The notes under the pieces are model-generated. The model did not search any database and was not told the origin of the DNA. It saw only the letters and a list, made by a program, of their open reading frames with translations. Both the position numbers and the translations under genes were made by a program. DNA of 60,929 nt, taken from contig JAIXXZ010000023.1 in the NCBI GenBank assembly GCA_027490465.1, positions 1 to 60,929 on the forward strand, given 5' to 3'. Source of the stretch: Oxalobacteraceae bacterium. GTDB taxonomy: Bacteria; Pseudomonadota; Gammaproteobacteria; Burkholderiales; Burkholderiaceae_D. Positions 26,925 through 36,557 of the stretch are shown piece after piece (the stretch's first letter is position 1; the number at the start of each line of letters is the position of its first letter).

Positions 26925-26981
26925 GTTTCAGATGTTGCAATGTTTCATAGAGATCGAACATTGAAACATAAAATGAAACAT
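26923..26981. promoter_or_regulatory. PrpR-type inverted repeats
   Basis: ATGTTTCA (26923-26930), ATGTTGCA (26932-26939), ATGTTTCAT (26940-26948), ATTGAAACAT (26960-26969) and ATGAAACAT (26973-26981) form a set of inverted repeats. ATGTTTCAT and ATGAAACAT are exact reverse complements. The cluster lies ~110-150 bp upstream of the sigma-54 promoter of prpB and overlaps the prpR start, as expected for an enhancer of PrpR. Confidence 0.75.
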
Positions 26982-27086
26982 CGCGTCAAAACTTTCAGCG
27001 ATGTCTGGATGTCATCAAGTCTGCAGGCGCCTGTTTTCAAAGGAGATTTTGAGTAAAGACAAATGAGCCTCGGGTGGGTTTGCCCG

Positions 27087-27102
27087 TGGCATGCCGATTG
27101 CA
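27087..27102 (+). promoter_or_regulatory. sigma-54 promoter of the prpBC-acnD-prpFE operon
   Basis: TGGCATGCCGATTGCA matches TGGCACG-N4-TTGCA with a single mismatch. The -12 GC is at 27100-27101, 52 bp before the prpB ATG. PrpR encoded upstream is the obvious activator. Confidence 0.85.
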
Positions 27103-27152
27103 ATACGACTTGCGAAGCCCTTACCTGAAACAGACCACGACAGGAATCATTT

Positions 27153-28043
27153 ATGAGCAAGCAATCACCCGGCGCGCGCTTTAGGCAGGCGATCCAGGAG
27201 GAGTCTCCGCTGCAAGTTATCGGCGCCATCAATGCCAATCACGCCTTGCTGGCCAAGCGCGCAGGTTTTCGCGCGATTTATCTCTCGGGCGGCGGCGTTG
27301 CAGCGGGTTCGCTCGGCTTGCCCGATCTGGGTATCTCCAATCTCGATGATGTGCTGACGGATGTACGTCGCATCACCGACGTTTGCGACTTGCCCTTGCT
27401 GGTTGATGTCGATACCGGTTTTGGCTCATCGGCATTCAATGTCGCGCGTACAGTGAAGTCGATGATCAAATTCGGTGCTGCAGCCATGCATATCGAAGAT
27501 CAGGTAGGCGCCAAGCGTTGCGGTCATCGTCCTAACAAGGAGATCGTCACCAAGCAGGAAATGGTTGATCGCGTCAAAGCTGCTGTGGATGCGCGTACGG
27601 ATGAAAATTTTGTCATCATGGCCCGCACCGATGCACTCGCCGTTGAGGGTCTTGAGGCAGCGATAGAGCGCGCAGTCGCTTGCGTCGAGGCTGGCGCTGA
27701 CATGATTTTTCCCGAGGCGATCACCGAGCTGGCGATGTACAAGCAATTCGCTGCTGCGGTGAAAGTGCCGATTCTTGCGAATATCACTGAATTCGGTTCC
27801 ACGCCTTTGTATACGGTCGACGAATTGCGCACCGCCGATGTGGGTATCGTTCTCTATCCGCTGTCAGCATTCCGTGCGATGAACAAAGCGGCAGAAAATG
27901 TTTACATGACCGTGCGCCGCGAGGGCACGCAAAAGAATGTGGTCGACACCATGCAGACGCGCATGGAATTGTACGATCGCATCGGTTATCACGATTTCGA
28001 GCAAAAGCTCGACGCATTATTTGCACAACAAAAATCCAAGTAA
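27153..28043 (+). CDS. prpB: 2-methylisocitrate lyase
   Basis: A 296-residue ICL/PEP-mutase family enzyme that splits 2-methylisocitrate to pyruvate and succinate, the last step of the methylcitrate cycle. The active-site loop is [14 protein letters not shown] (Cys in KRCGH); Mg2+-binding acidic residues lie in LVDVDTGFG and HIEDQ. Length and the [12 protein letters not shown] segment fit PrpB rather than isocitrate lyase (about 430 residues). It is first in the operon, with an AGGAATC ribosome-binding site. Confidence 0.96.
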   Translation: MSKQSPGARFRQAIQEESPLQVIGAINANHALLAKRAGFRAIYLSGGGVAAGSLGLPDLGISNLDDVLTDVRRITDVCDLPLLVDVDTGFGSSAFNVARTVKSMIKFGAAAMHIEDQVGAKRCGHRPNKEIVTKQEMVDRVKAAVDARTDENFVIMARTDALAVEGLEAAIERAVACVEAGADMIFPEAITELAMYKQFAAAVKVPILANITEFGSTPLYTVDELRTADVGIVLYPLSAFRAMNKAAENVYMTVRREGTQKNVVDTMQTRMELYDRIGYHDFEQKLDALFAQQKSK

Positions 28044-28059
28044 ATTCAGGAGCATCCTC

Positions 28060-29214
28060 ATGAGCGAACAACAAGCAACTGGCTTCAAGCCAAAAAAATC
28101 AGTCGCCCTCTCTGGCGTCACCGCGGGTAACACGGCGCTGTGCACCGTTGGCAAGACCGGCAATGATTTGCACTACCGTGGTTATGACATTCTCGATGTC
28201 GCGGACGCCTGCGAATTCGAGGAGATCGCGCACCTGCTGGTACATGGCAAGCTGCCCACCACTGCCGAGCTGAGCGCGTACAAGCAAAAACTCAAGGCGC
28301 TGCGCGGCCTCCCTGCGAATGTAAAAGCGGTACTCGAATGGCTGCCAGCCTCGTCGCATCCTATGGATGTGATGCGCTCGGGCGTCTCCGCGCTGGGCTG
28401 CGTTCTGCCCGAAAAAGAAGATCACAACACACCGGGTGCACGTGATATCGCCGATCGCCTGATGGCCTCGCTGGGTTCCATGCTGCTTTACTGGTATCAC
28501 TACAGCCACAATGGCCGACGCATTGAAGTGGAAACCGATGATGATTCCATCGGCGGACATTTCCTGCACCTGTTGCATGGCAAGCCGCCATCGGCATTGT
28601 GGGAAAAAGCGATGCACACTTCGCTTATTCTGTACGCAGAGCATGAGTTCAATGCATCCACCTTCGCAGGTCGCGTTATCGCCGGCACGGGCTCGGATAT
28701 GTATTCAGCAATCACAGGCGCAATTGGTGCATTGCGCGGCCCCAAGCATGGTGGCGCCAATGAAGTCGCTTTCGAAATCCAGAAGCGCTATGACAATCCG
28801 GATGAGGCAGAAGCGGATATCCGCAAGCGCGTAGAAAACAAGGAAGTCATCATCGGTTTTGGCCATCCTGTCTACACGATTTCCGATCCCCGCAACAAGG
28901 TCATCAAGGAAGTCGCGCATCGCCTGTCCAAAGATGCGGGTTCAACCAAGATGTTCGATATCGCTGATCGTCTCGAGTCAGTGATGTGGGAAGCCAAAAA
29001 AATGTTCCCCAATCTTGACTGGTTCTCAGCGGTGTCGTATCACATGATGGGCGTGCCCACTGCGATGTTCACACCCTTGTTCGTTATTTCACGTACATCG
29101 GGTTGGGCAGCGCATATCATCGAGCAGCGTATCGATAACAAGATTATTCGCCCGAGCGCCAATTATGTCGGACCGGAGAATCTGAAGTTTGTGCCGATTG
29201 GCAAACGGAAGTAG
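28060..29214 (+). CDS. prpC: 2-methylcitrate synthase
   Basis: A 384-residue citrate-synthase-family enzyme condensing propionyl-CoA with oxaloacetate. Catalytic segments include [21 protein letters not shown] and [14 protein letters not shown] (His and Asp of the active site). The shorter length and the [11 protein letters not shown] motif fit PrpC rather than GltA. The ATG at 28060 is preceded by a good CAGGAG site, 16 bp after prpB, which supports this start over an ATG inside prpB. Confidence 0.95.
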   Translation: MSEQQATGFKPKKSVALSGVTAGNTALCTVGKTGNDLHYRGYDILDVADACEFEEIAHLLVHGKLPTTAELSAYKQKLKALRGLPANVKAVLEWLPASSHPMDVMRSGVSALGCVLPEKEDHNTPGARDIADRLMASLGSMLLYWYHYSHNGRRIEVETDDDSIGGHFLHLLHGKPPSALWEKAMHTSLILYAEHEFNASTFAGRVIAGTGSDMYSAITGAIGALRGPKHGGANEVAFEIQKRYDNPDEAEADIRKRVENKEVIIGFGHPVYTISDPRNKVIKEVAHRLSKDAGSTKMFDIADRLESVMWEAKKMFPNLDWFSAVSYHMMGVPTAMFTPLFVISRTSGWAAHIIEQRIDNKIIRPSANYVGPENLKFVPIGKRK

Positions 29215-29237
29215 TTACTTCCATCGCTTGCCAAAGA

Positions 29238-29268
29238 CACTGGACCCTGGCCATCGCCGGGGTGACGA
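29238..29268 (-). repeat. REP-like repeat, copy 1
   Basis: Read on the minus strand this is GTCACCCCGGCGATGGCC followed by AGGGTCCAGTG, the same family as 36635-36663 (GTCATCCCGGCG...CCGGGATCCAGTG). Such units are common extragenic palindromes. Confidence 0.5.
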
Positions 29269-29352
29269 TTGAAAAGCCGCTTGCTTGAAGTTTTTCATTG
29301 CAGGGCTGGAAGCGACAGAAGTAGTGTTTTAAGAACTGTTGACCTCAAAATT

Positions 29353-29460
29353 GTCATCCCGGCGAAAGGTGTAGCGGGGGTTTCAGACCGCCCGCGGTCT
29401 GCCCGCGAAACTGTCATGGCGTACTCGCCATGACGCGCCCTGCAAGGGGGGGATCCAGCG
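29353..29460 (+). repeat. REP-like repeat split by two hairpins, copy 2
   Basis: The outer parts GTCATCCCGGCGAAAG (29353-29368) and GGGGGGATCCAGCG (to 29460) are the two arms of the REP-like unit. Between them lie two near-perfect hairpins: CAGACCGC-CC-GCGGTCTG (29384-29401) and GTCATGGCG-TACT-CGCCATGAC (29413-29434). The last 20 bases (29441-29460) recur almost exactly at 32121-32140. Confidence 0.6.
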
Positions 29461-29522
29461 TATTTCGTAGCAATGCTCAACCCGTCGAAGTGTCTCTTAC
29501 AGAACCTCTACCTCACCCAATC

Positions 29523-32114
29523 ATGAACACCGCAAACCGCAAACCCCTCCCCGGAACCCAGCTCGACTATTTCGATGCGAGAGCCGCCGTTGAAGCAATT
29601 CAGCCCGGCGCCTATGACAAGCTGCCGTATACCTCACGCGTGCTTGCGGAAAACCTCGTGCGCCGCTGCGATCCTGCGACATTGACGGAATCACTCAGGC
29701 AGCTCATTGAGCGCAAGCGCGAGCGTGACTTTCCCTGGTTTCCTGCGCGTGTGGTGTGCCACGACATTCTGGGTCAGACCGCGCTCGTTGATTTAGCGGG
29801 TTTGCGCGATGCGATCGCCGATCAGGGTGGCGATCCGGCCAAAGTCAATCCGGTGGTGCCGGTGCAGCTGATTGTCGATCACTCGCTGGCGGTGGAGTGC
29901 GGTGGTTTTGATCCTCAGGCCTTCGAGAAAAATCGCGCGATTGAAGACAGGCGCAATGAAGATCGATTCGACTTCATCAACTGGACCAAGCACGCCTTCA
30001 GAAATGTGGATGTGATCCCGCCGGGGAACGGCATCATGCACCAGATTAATCTGGAACGCATGTCGCCGGTCATACAGTCACAGCAGGGCGTGGCTTACCC
30101 CGATACCTGCGTTGGTACCGACAGCCATACGCCGCACGTCGATGCGCTGGGCGTCATCGCGATTGGTGTTGGCGGCCTCGAAGCAGAAAATGTCATGCTT
30201 GGTCGCGCATCGTGGATGCGTTTGCCTGACATCATCGGTGTTGAGTTATCCGGTAAGCCCCAGCCGGGGATTACTGCAACTGACATCGTTTTGGCGCTGA
30301 CCGAGTTTCTGCGTCAATCCAAAGTGGTCGGTGCTTATCTTGAATTTTATGGTGCAGGCGCACGCGCGCTCACGCTCGGCGATCGCGCAACTATCTCCAA
30401 CATGGCGCCGGAATATGGCGCGACCGCTGCGATGTTCTCGATTGATGAACAGACGATTCAATATCTGAAGCTCACCGGCCGTAGCGATGAACAAGTAGCG
30501 CTGGTGGAAACGTATGCAAAAACAGCCGGCCTGTGGGCAGACAGCCTGTCCAACGTGGAATATGAACGTGTACTGACATTTGATTTGTCATCCGTTGTAC
30601 GAAACATGGCCGGTCCCTCCAATCCGCATGCGCGTGTCGCCACCTCAGATCTGGCTGCCAAAGGCATCGCCAGCGCATGGCAAGACGTTCCCGGCCAGAT
30701 GCCGGATGGTGCGGTGATTATCGCGGCCATCACCAGCTGCACCAACACCTCCAATCCGCGCAACGTGATCGCTGCTGCGCTGCTGGCACGTAATGCGAAT
30801 AAGCTTGGCCTGACCCGCAAGCCCTGGGTGAAATCTTCACTTGCGCCCGGATCCAAGGCCGTAACGCTGTATCTGGAAGAAGCCGGTCTGATGGGCGATC
30901 TGGAGAAGCTGGGTTTTGGTGTGGTGGCTTATGCCTGCACATCCTGCAATGGCATGTCCGGTGCACTTGATCCGAAGATCCAACAGGAGATCATTGATCG
31001 CGATTTGTATGCAACAGCAGTCCTCTCGGGCAATCGCAATTTTGATGGTCGTATTCATCCGTACGCAAAGCAGGCCTTCCTTGCATCGCCACCGCTGGTT
31101 GTGGCTTATGCGATCGCAGGCACGATACGTTTTGACATCGAAAAGGATGTGCTGACCGTCGTGGATGGCAAAGAGATTCGTCTCAAGGATATCTGGCCCA
31201 CCGATGAAGAGATTGACGCCATCGTCAAATCCAGCGTCAAGCCGCAGCACTTCCGTCAAGTGTATGAGCCCATGTTCGCGATTCAGGCAGACAGCGGCAC
31301 CAAGGTCAATCCTTTGTACGACTGGCGTGCTCCGTCAACTTATATTCGTCGTCCACCCTATTGGGAGGGCGCGCTGGCAGGTGAGCGAACGATGAAAGGC
31401 ATGCGGCCACTGGCTGTGTTGGGTGACAACATCACCACCGATCACTTGTCCCCTTCGAATGCGATTTTGCTCGACAGCGCAGCCGGTGAATACCTGGCGA
31501 AAATGGGATTGCCTGAAGAAGATTTCAATTCCTATGCAACGCATCGCGGCGATCACCTGACCGCGCAGCGCGCAACCTTTGCGAATCCAACGCTGATGAA
31601 TGAAATGTGCGTGGTTGATGGCAAGGTTAAAAAAGGATCGCTTGCGCGGATTGAGCCTGAAGGCAAGGTCACGCGCATGTGGGAAGCCATTGAAACCTAC
31701 ATGGAGCGCAAGCAGCCACTGATCATCATCGCGGGTGCCGATTACGGTCAGGGCTCATCGCGCGACTGGGCTGCGAAAGGCGTGCGACTTGCGGGTGTTG
31801 AAGCGATTGTTGCCGAGGGATTCGAGCGTATTCACCGCACTAATTTGATTGGCATGGGCGTCATGCCACTGGAATTCAAAGCGGGCGTCAACCGCAAGAC
31901 CTTAGGTATAGATGGGACCGAGACCTTTGATGTCATCGGCGAGCGCAAGCCACGTGCTGACCTGACGCTGGTTATTCATCGCAAGAACGGCGAGAAGCTC
32001 GAGGTGCCGGTGACTTGCAGACTCGATAGTGATGAGGAAGTGTCGATCTATGATGCCGGCGGTGTGCTGCAGCGGTTTGCGCAGGATTTTCTGGCGTCGG
32101 CTAAGGCTGCGTAA
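29523..32114 (+). CDS. acnD: 2-methylcitrate dehydratase (Fe/S-dependent) AcnD
   Basis: An 863-residue aconitase-family enzyme that, together with PrpF, replaces PrpD: it dehydrates 2-methylcitrate to a methylaconitate isomer. [4Fe-4S] ligands are in ITSCTNTSNP and ACTSCNGMSG. Other aconitase segments are GTDSHTPHVDALG, GRASWMRLPD and ADYGQGSSRDWAAKG. I use the ATG at 29523 (MNTANRKPLPGTQLDYFDAR) because relatives begin with the NTxxRKPLPGT stretch; the upstream frame reads through the repeat. It is 308 bp after prpC and 66 bp before prpF. Confidence 0.95.
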   Translation: MNTANRKPLPGTQLDYFDARAAVEAIQPGAYDKLPYTSRVLAENLVRRCDPATLTESLRQLIERKRERDFPWFPARVVCHDILGQTALVDLAGLRDAIADQGGDPAKVNPVVPVQLIVDHSLAVECGGFDPQAFEKNRAIEDRRNEDRFDFINWTKHAFRNVDVIPPGNGIMHQINLERMSPVIQSQQGVAYPDTCVGTDSHTPHVDALGVIAIGVGGLEAENVMLGRASWMRLPDIIGVELSGKPQPGITATDIVLALTEFLRQSKVVGAYLEFYGAGARALTLGDRATISNMAPEYGATAAMFSIDEQTIQYLKLTGRSDEQVALVETYAKTAGLWADSLSNVEYERVLTFDLSSVVRNMAGPSNPHARVATSDLAAKGIASAWQDVPGQMPDGAVIIAAITSCTNTSNPRNVIAAALLARNANKLGLTRKPWVKSSLAPGSKAVTLYLEEAGLMGDLEKLGFGVVAYACTSCNGMSGALDPKIQQEIIDRDLYATAVLSGNRNFDGRIHPYAKQAFLASPPLVVAYAIAGTIRFDIEKDVLTVVDGKEIRLKDIWPTDEEIDAIVKSSVKPQHFRQVYEPMFAIQADSGTKVNPLYDWRAPSTYIRRPPYWEGALAGERTMKGMRPLAVLGDNITTDHLSPSNAILLDSAAGEYLAKMGLPEEDFNSYATHRGDHLTAQRATFANPTLMNEMCVVDGKVKKGSLARIEPEGKVTRMWEAIETYMERKQPLIIIAGADYGQGSSRDWAAKGVRLAGVEAIVAEGFERIHRTNLIGMGVMPLEFKAGVNRKTLGIDGTETFDVIGERKPRADLTLVIHRKNGEKLEVPVTCRLDSDEEVSIYDAGGVLQRFAQDFLASAKAA

Positions 32115-32120
32115 AGCGTC

Positions 32121-32140
32121 TGCAAGGGGGGACCCAGCGG
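32121..32140 (+). repeat. partial REP-like repeat (right arm)
   Basis: TGCAAGGGGGGACCCAGCGG matches the right end of copy 2 at 29441-29460 in 18 of 20 positions. It lies 7 bp after the acnD stop, so acnD is flanked on both sides by the same repeat end. Confidence 0.5.
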
Positions 32141-32180
32141 CGTTCGTTGTAAACCACGATACAAGATACAAAGGTAAACC

Positions 32181-33371
32181 ATGTCCCACCCACCCCAAAT
32201 CAAAATCCCCGCCACCTACATGCGCGGCGGCACCAGCAAAGGTGTTTTTTTCCATTTGCAGGACTTGCCCGAGTCAGCACAGAAGCCCGGCGCCGCGCGT
32301 GACAAACTGCTCTTGCGTGTCATTGGCAGCCCTGATCCCTATGGCAAGCAGATCGATGGCATGGGTGGCGCCACCTCCAGCACGAGCAAAACGGTCATTC
32401 TGTCAAAAAGCACCAAGGCAGATCACGATGTCGACTATCTGTTTGGTCAGGTATCCATCGATCAAGCTTTCGTTGACTGGAGCGGTAACTGCGGCAATCT
32501 TTCAGCAGCTGTCGGTCCCTTTGCGATCAGCCATGGCTTGGTCGATGCATCGCGTGTGCCTCGTGATGGTGTTGCTGTCGTGCGCATCTGGCAAGCGAAT
32601 ATCGGCAAGACCATCATTGCGCACGTACCGATGACCAACGGTGCAGTACAGGAGACTGGTGATTTTGAATTGGATGGTGTGACCTTTCCGGCAGCCGAAG
32701 TGCAGCTCGAGTTCATGGATCCGGCAGCGGATGAAGACGGAGCAGGGGGCGCCATGTTCCCCACCGGTCAGCTGGTTGATGACCTCGATGTCCCGGGTGT
32801 GGGCGTGCTCAAGGCCACGATGATCAATGCCGGCATACCGACCGTCTTTGTGAATGCCGATGCCATCGGCTACACGGGTACCGAATTGCAGGATGCGATC
32901 AACGGTGACGCCAAAGCTCTTGCGATGTTTGAAACCATACGCGCCCACGGTGCGCTGCGCATGGGATTAATCAAATCACTCGATGAAGCAGCCAGCCGTC
33001 AGCACACACCCAAGGTTGCTTTCGTTGCCAAGCCCGCCAGTTATCAGTCCTCAAGCGGCAAGCAGGTCGATGCTGGCAGTATTGATCTGCTGGTGCGTGC
33101 GCTGTCCATGGGTAAACTGCACCATGCCATGATGGGAACGGCAGCCGTTGCGATTGGCACTGCCGCAGCGATACCGGGTACGCTGGTCAACGCAGCCGCC
33201 GGCGGTGGTGCGCGCGAGGCGGTGCGCTTTGGTCATCCCTCCGGTACCTTGCGCGTGGGTGCGCAAGCCACTGAGGTAGAAGGCGAGTGGCGTGTCACCA
33301 AAGCCATCATGAGCCGAAGTGCACGCGTGCTGATGGAAGGCTGGGTTCGCATACCCGCTGACGCATTCTGA
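32181..33371 (+). CDS. prpF: 2-methylaconitate cis-trans isomerase PrpF
   Basis: A 396-residue PrpF-family isomerase with the diaminopimelate-epimerase-like fold. It converts the methylaconitate made by AcnD to the isomer used by aconitase. Family segments visible are PATYMRGGTSKGVFF (with the catalytic-site lysine), GGATSSTSKTVI, DWSGNCGNLSAAVGPFAI and the closing HPSGTLRVGA. AcnD and PrpF always occur as a pair, as here. Confidence 0.95.
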   Translation: MSHPPQIKIPATYMRGGTSKGVFFHLQDLPESAQKPGAARDKLLLRVIGSPDPYGKQIDGMGGATSSTSKTVILSKSTKADHDVDYLFGQVSIDQAFVDWSGNCGNLSAAVGPFAISHGLVDASRVPRDGVAVVRIWQANIGKTIIAHVPMTNGAVQETGDFELDGVTFPAAEVQLEFMDPAADEDGAGGAMFPTGQLVDDLDVPGVGVLKATMINAGIPTVFVNADAIGYTGTELQDAINGDAKALAMFETIRAHGALRMGLIKSLDEAASRQHTPKVAFVAKPASYQSSSGKQVDAGSIDLLVRALSMGKLHHAMMGTAAVAIGTAAAIPGTLVNAAAGGGAREAVRFGHPSGTLRVGAQATEVEGEWRVTKAIMSRSARVLMEGWVRIPADAF

Positions 33372-33439
33372 GTAAAAAAAGTAAGCGGTTACCGTTTGTA
33401 AGCAGCATCGAAAGATAAAAAATAAGTGAGGAGAGCGCG

Positions 33440-35341
33440 ATGAACTACGCAGATTTCTATCGGACGTCGATTGAAGATCCGGAGAACTTCTGGCGCAAGG
33501 AGGCAGAGCGCATCGATTGGCATGTACCGTTCAGTCAGGTGCTGGATTATTCCCGTCCGCCTTTTGCGAACTGGTTCGTCGGTGGTCAGACCAATCTCTG
33601 TCATAACGCCGTTGATCGCTGGGCATCGCGTCAGGGTGAGCAAACAGCGCTGATCGCGATCACTACCGAAACACCCGATGGCGCTCCCGCCGAAAAAACC
33701 TGGAGCTTCAAGGAATTACAGGCTGAAGTCGAGCGTATGGCGGCGATCATGCAGTCGCTGGGTGTGGTCAAAGGCGACACGGTGCTGATCTACATGCCAA
33801 TGATTGCCGAAGCAGTGTTCGCCATGCTGGCCTGCGCGCGCATTGGTGCGATTCACTCAGTGGTCTTTGGTGGTTTTGCTTCCAACAGTCTGGCAACGCG
33901 CATTGAAGACGCACAACCCAAACTGATCATCTCTGCGGATGCCGGATCGCGTGGTGGCAAACCCGTACCCTACAAGCCTCTACTGGATCAGGCGATTGTC
34001 TTGTCTTCGCATAAACCTGCACACGTGCTGCTGGTGGATCGCAAACGCGTTGCGATGGAGATGGTTGCCGGTCGTGATGTTGACTACGCATCGCTGCGTG
34101 AAAAATACATGCATGCGCATGTGCCCGTCACCTGGCTGGCGTCGGAGGATATTTCCTACATTTTGTATACCTCAGGCACGACCGGTCGTCCCAAAGGTGT
34201 TCAACGCGATGTCGGTGGCTATGCCGTGGCACTCGCTGCATCGATGGACTACATTTTTGAAGGCAAGCCGGGCGAAACCTATTTCTCGACCTCGGACATA
34301 GGCTGGGTCGTCGGGCACTCGTATATTGTGTATGGGCCGCTGATTGCCGGCATGGCGACGGTGCTCTACGAAGGCACGCCACTGCGGCCTGACGCCAGCA
34401 TCTGGTGGCAAATCGTTGAAAAGCACAAGGTCACGCGCATGTTCTCTGCACCGACTGCAGTACGTGTGCTGAAAAAACAGCCGCCCGAATTAATGAAGCA
34501 GTACGATGTCTCATCGCTCAAGGCACTCTATCTTGCCGGAGAGCCGCTGGATGAATCAACTTCCGCGTGGATTGCCGGTGAGCTGGGTGTAAGCATCATT
34601 GACAACTACTGGCAGACCGAGACCGGCTGGCCTGTACTGTCGATTGCAAAAGGACTGGAAGACAAGCCCACGCGACTGGGTAGCCCCGGCGTACCCATGC
34701 CGGGTTACAAACTCAAGTTGCTCAATGAAGCGACCGGTGCGCTCTGTGGCGATAACGAAAAAGGTGTGCTCGTCATCGAAGGTCCGCTGCCTCCGGGATG
34801 CATGCAAACGGTTTACCGCGATGATCAGCGTTTCATCAATACCTACTGGACGAATTTTGCAACGGAACAGGTGTACTCCACCTTTGACTGGGGTATTCGG
34901 GATTCGGATGGCTATTACTTCATTCTGGGTCGTACCGATGATGTGATCAATGTGGCCGGGCATCGGCTGGGCACGCGAGAAATTGAAGAGAGCATCTCCA
35001 GCCATCCCAATGTGTCCGAGGTTGCCGTTGTCGGTGTCGAAGACAATCTCAAGGGTCAGGTTGCTGTGGCATTCGTCATACCCAAGCTCGCTTCAAGCAC
35101 TGCCACACCAGAGGCGCGTGCGCAACTGGAGAAAGAAGTCTGGGCTGTGGTGGACAAGCAACTCGGCGCGGTCGCTCGACCTTCACGCGTGCATTGCGTG
35201 AATCTGCTGCCCAAGACACGCTCGGGCAAATTGCTGCGGCGTTCCATCCAGGCCCTCTGTGAAGGCAGGGATCCGGGTGATCTGACCACCATCGAAGATC
35301 CAACTTCGCTGGAGCAAATCCGGCAGGCATTGCAAGACTGA
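33440..35341 (+). CDS. prpE: propionyl-CoA synthetase
   Basis: A 633-residue acyl-CoA synthetase (ANL superfamily) that activates propionate for the methylcitrate cycle. The P-loop is YILYTSGTTGRPKGVQRD, the core motif is DNYWQTETGWP, the hinge is GRTDDVINVAGHRLGTREI and the acetylatable catalytic lysine is in PKTRSGKLLRRS. The DVGGYAVAL stretch after the P-loop fits PrpE rather than acetyl-CoA synthetase. Last gene of the prp operon, preceded by GAGGAG. Confidence 0.95.
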   Translation: MNYADFYRTSIEDPENFWRKEAERIDWHVPFSQVLDYSRPPFANWFVGGQTNLCHNAVDRWASRQGEQTALIAITTETPDGAPAEKTWSFKELQAEVERMAAIMQSLGVVKGDTVLIYMPMIAEAVFAMLACARIGAIHSVVFGGFASNSLATRIEDAQPKLIISADAGSRGGKPVPYKPLLDQAIVLSSHKPAHVLLVDRKRVAMEMVAGRDVDYASLREKYMHAHVPVTWLASEDISYILYTSGTTGRPKGVQRDVGGYAVALAASMDYIFEGKPGETYFSTSDIGWVVGHSYIVYGPLIAGMATVLYEGTPLRPDASIWWQIVEKHKVTRMFSAPTAVRVLKKQPPELMKQYDVSSLKALYLAGEPLDESTSAWIAGELGVSIIDNYWQTETGWPVLSIAKGLEDKPTRLGSPGVPMPGYKLKLLNEATGALCGDNEKGVLVIEGPLPPGCMQTVYRDDQRFINTYWTNFATEQVYSTFDWGIRDSDGYYFILGRTDDVINVAGHRLGTREIEESISSHPNVSEVAVVGVEDNLKGQVAVAFVIPKLASSTATPEARAQLEKEVWAVVDKQLGAVARPSRVHCVNLLPKTRSGKLLRRSIQALCEGRDPGDLTTIEDPTSLEQIRQALQD

Positions 35342-35431
35342 AGATCCTGGTGATCACGGCCCGCCGAGGCCGGCTGGTGCTGCTGCCCTCATTGCCCAAG
35401 CGCAGAAGATTTCTCCCAACACCCGCTGCAG

Positions 35432-35457
35432 GCGTCCATGATGCGCATCATGGACGC
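35432..35457. repeat. perfect 26-bp palindrome after prpE
   Basis: GCGTCCATGATGC is followed directly by its exact reverse complement GCATCATGGACGC. Flanking CTGCAGG/CCTGCAG sequences extend the symmetry loosely. There is no T-run, so it is not a classical terminator; it lies between the ends of prpE and the gene on the opposite strand. Confidence 0.7.
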
Positions 35458-35493
35458 ACCTGCCGTGCACCTGCAGAATGTGAACCGTGCTCC

Positions 35494-35802
35494 TTAGTCA
35501 GGCCGGCCCAGTAACAAATCCGACTGACCCGTGTGAATGAACGGCCGGCGTCGTCCTCTGCTGCGGCGAATCGGTCTGGGTCGCAGCGATGAGGGAACCA
35601 ATTTGTTCACGTTTTGCCGCATATCCACCAACTGTTCTGCTTTCAGTAGTCTCGCAAGGCTAAGTCCGGCTTCGCGCAAAAGATAGGATTCTCGTGCGCT
35701 CCCTTGGCTTTTTACTGAGGCCTCGAGAAATTCATTCATCAGGTCTTCGCTGCGGGGCAGAGCTTCGGTGGCGTAGTAGCTGTCGTCAAGATATGCATTC
35801 AT
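35494..35802 (-). CDS. hypothetical protein (102 aa)
   Basis: The ATG at 35802 gives MNAYLDDSYYATEALP and a 102-residue protein. It has an acidic N-terminal third, a helical middle (AREAGLSLARLLKAEQLV-like, residues ~40-65) and a very basic C-terminus (RPRPIRRSRGRRRPF). The ribosome-binding site is weak. An upstream ATG at 35901 would add 33 residues of different character. I do not recognise the family. The acidic-to-basic split could suit nucleic-acid or ribosome binding, but that is speculation. Confidence 0.5.
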   Translation of the reverse strand: MNAYLDDSYYATEALPRSEDLMNEFLEASVKSQGSARESYLLREAGLSLARLLKAEQLVDMRQNVNKLVPSSLRPRPIRRSRGRRRPFIHTGQSDLLLGRPD

Positions 35803-36164
35803 GGGATCACTCTTTTTGTCAGGCTGGAAGTTAATGACCAGAAACGGCAGTCTAGCGATTATTTTTTTGATGTCTAGCGGTGTGAGCTTGAGACAAATCA
35901 ACGGGTGGTGACACTCTGCGATCGCGCAAGTTTTTGTTTTTAAAGTTGCAATATTTGTCGTGCGAATTTTCGATCAATGGGGGTGTTAAATCGATTTTTT
36001 GCATGACCAATCCCAGATTCATCAAGTCTCTGGCACCGATGGCCTCATTGTTTTATATCAAATTCATCCAGCTTCGCTCGCAACAGAATGGCTCATGGCA
36101 GCGGACTTGCAATTCACCCGAAGATCTCGCTGCGCATTGACCCACCCGAGACCAAGGAAGCCGC
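35803..36164. other. 362-bp AT-rich intergenic region before the DksA-type gene
   Basis: No supported gene. The stretch 35930-36060 is markedly AT-rich (runs of T and TTTTATATCAAAT) and probably carries the promoters of the divergent hypothetical gene and the DksA-type gene. Short ORFs at 35934-36140 and 35999-36238 lack ribosome-binding sites and convincing composition. Confidence 0.5.
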
Positions 36165-36557
36165 ATGGAGAACCTGAATCAGGAACAAAAAAAGTATTTG
36201 TACCAATTGCTCAGCGACCGCGAGCAAGATCTGCGTGATGACATCAAGCGCGAGGTCAGTCTGCAGGATGACTATGTACAGCTGGCCAGCGAAGTCCCTG
36301 ATCCCGGTGATTTATCGTTCGCTAATTTGTCCATCGATATTGGTAATGCAGCCGTCGGTCGAGACATGCATGAATTGCGTGCAATTGAACTGGCGCGCAA
36401 AAAACTCGATAGCGGTACTTATGGCGAATGCATCAACTGCGGCTACGAAATTCCTTTCGAGCGGTTGCAGGCAATACCTTTTGCAGAGCGTTGCGCACCT
36501 TGTCAGGAAAATTTCGAACGCACCCATCAGGATGGCATGAAGGGCTCCACCATGTAA
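36165..36557 (+). CDS. dksA: DksA/TraR-family zinc-finger transcription factor
   Basis: A 130-residue protein with an N-terminal coiled coil, the tip motif VPDPGDLS (keeping the two aspartates of DksA's DxxD tip) and a C-terminal four-cysteine zinc finger, CINC-x17-CAPC. DksA binds the RNA polymerase secondary channel and, with ppGpp, adjusts transcription. It is slightly shorter than E. coli DksA (151) and may be a DksA paralogue rather than the main copy. It is alone on its strand, with a REP-like unit 78 bp downstream. Confidence 0.85.
   Translation: MENLNQEQKKYLYQLLSDREQDLRDDIKREVSLQDDYVQLASEVPDPGDLSFANLSIDIGNAAVGRDMHELRAIELARKKLDSGTYGECINCGYEIPFERLQAIPFAERCAPCQENFERTHQDGMKGSTM

Larger units (their letters stand above)
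29215..29522. other. prpC-acnD intergenic region with REP-like repeats
   Basis: A 308-bp gap inside the prp operon with no gene. It contains a REP-like unit on the minus strand (29238-29268), and a second, interrupted unit (29353-29460) with two internal perfect hairpins. It may affect mRNA stability or differential expression between prpBC and acnD-prpFE. Confidence 0.6.

Noticed and set aside
29384-29434. The two hairpins in the prpC-acnD gap as transcription terminators
   Set aside because: Neither is followed by a T-run, and they lie within a repeat between genes of one pathway.
35593-35628. A second Hrp-box-like sequence (GGAACC ... CCACCAA)
   Set aside because: The spacer is 25 nt instead of 15-16 and the site lies inside a coding region on the other strand.
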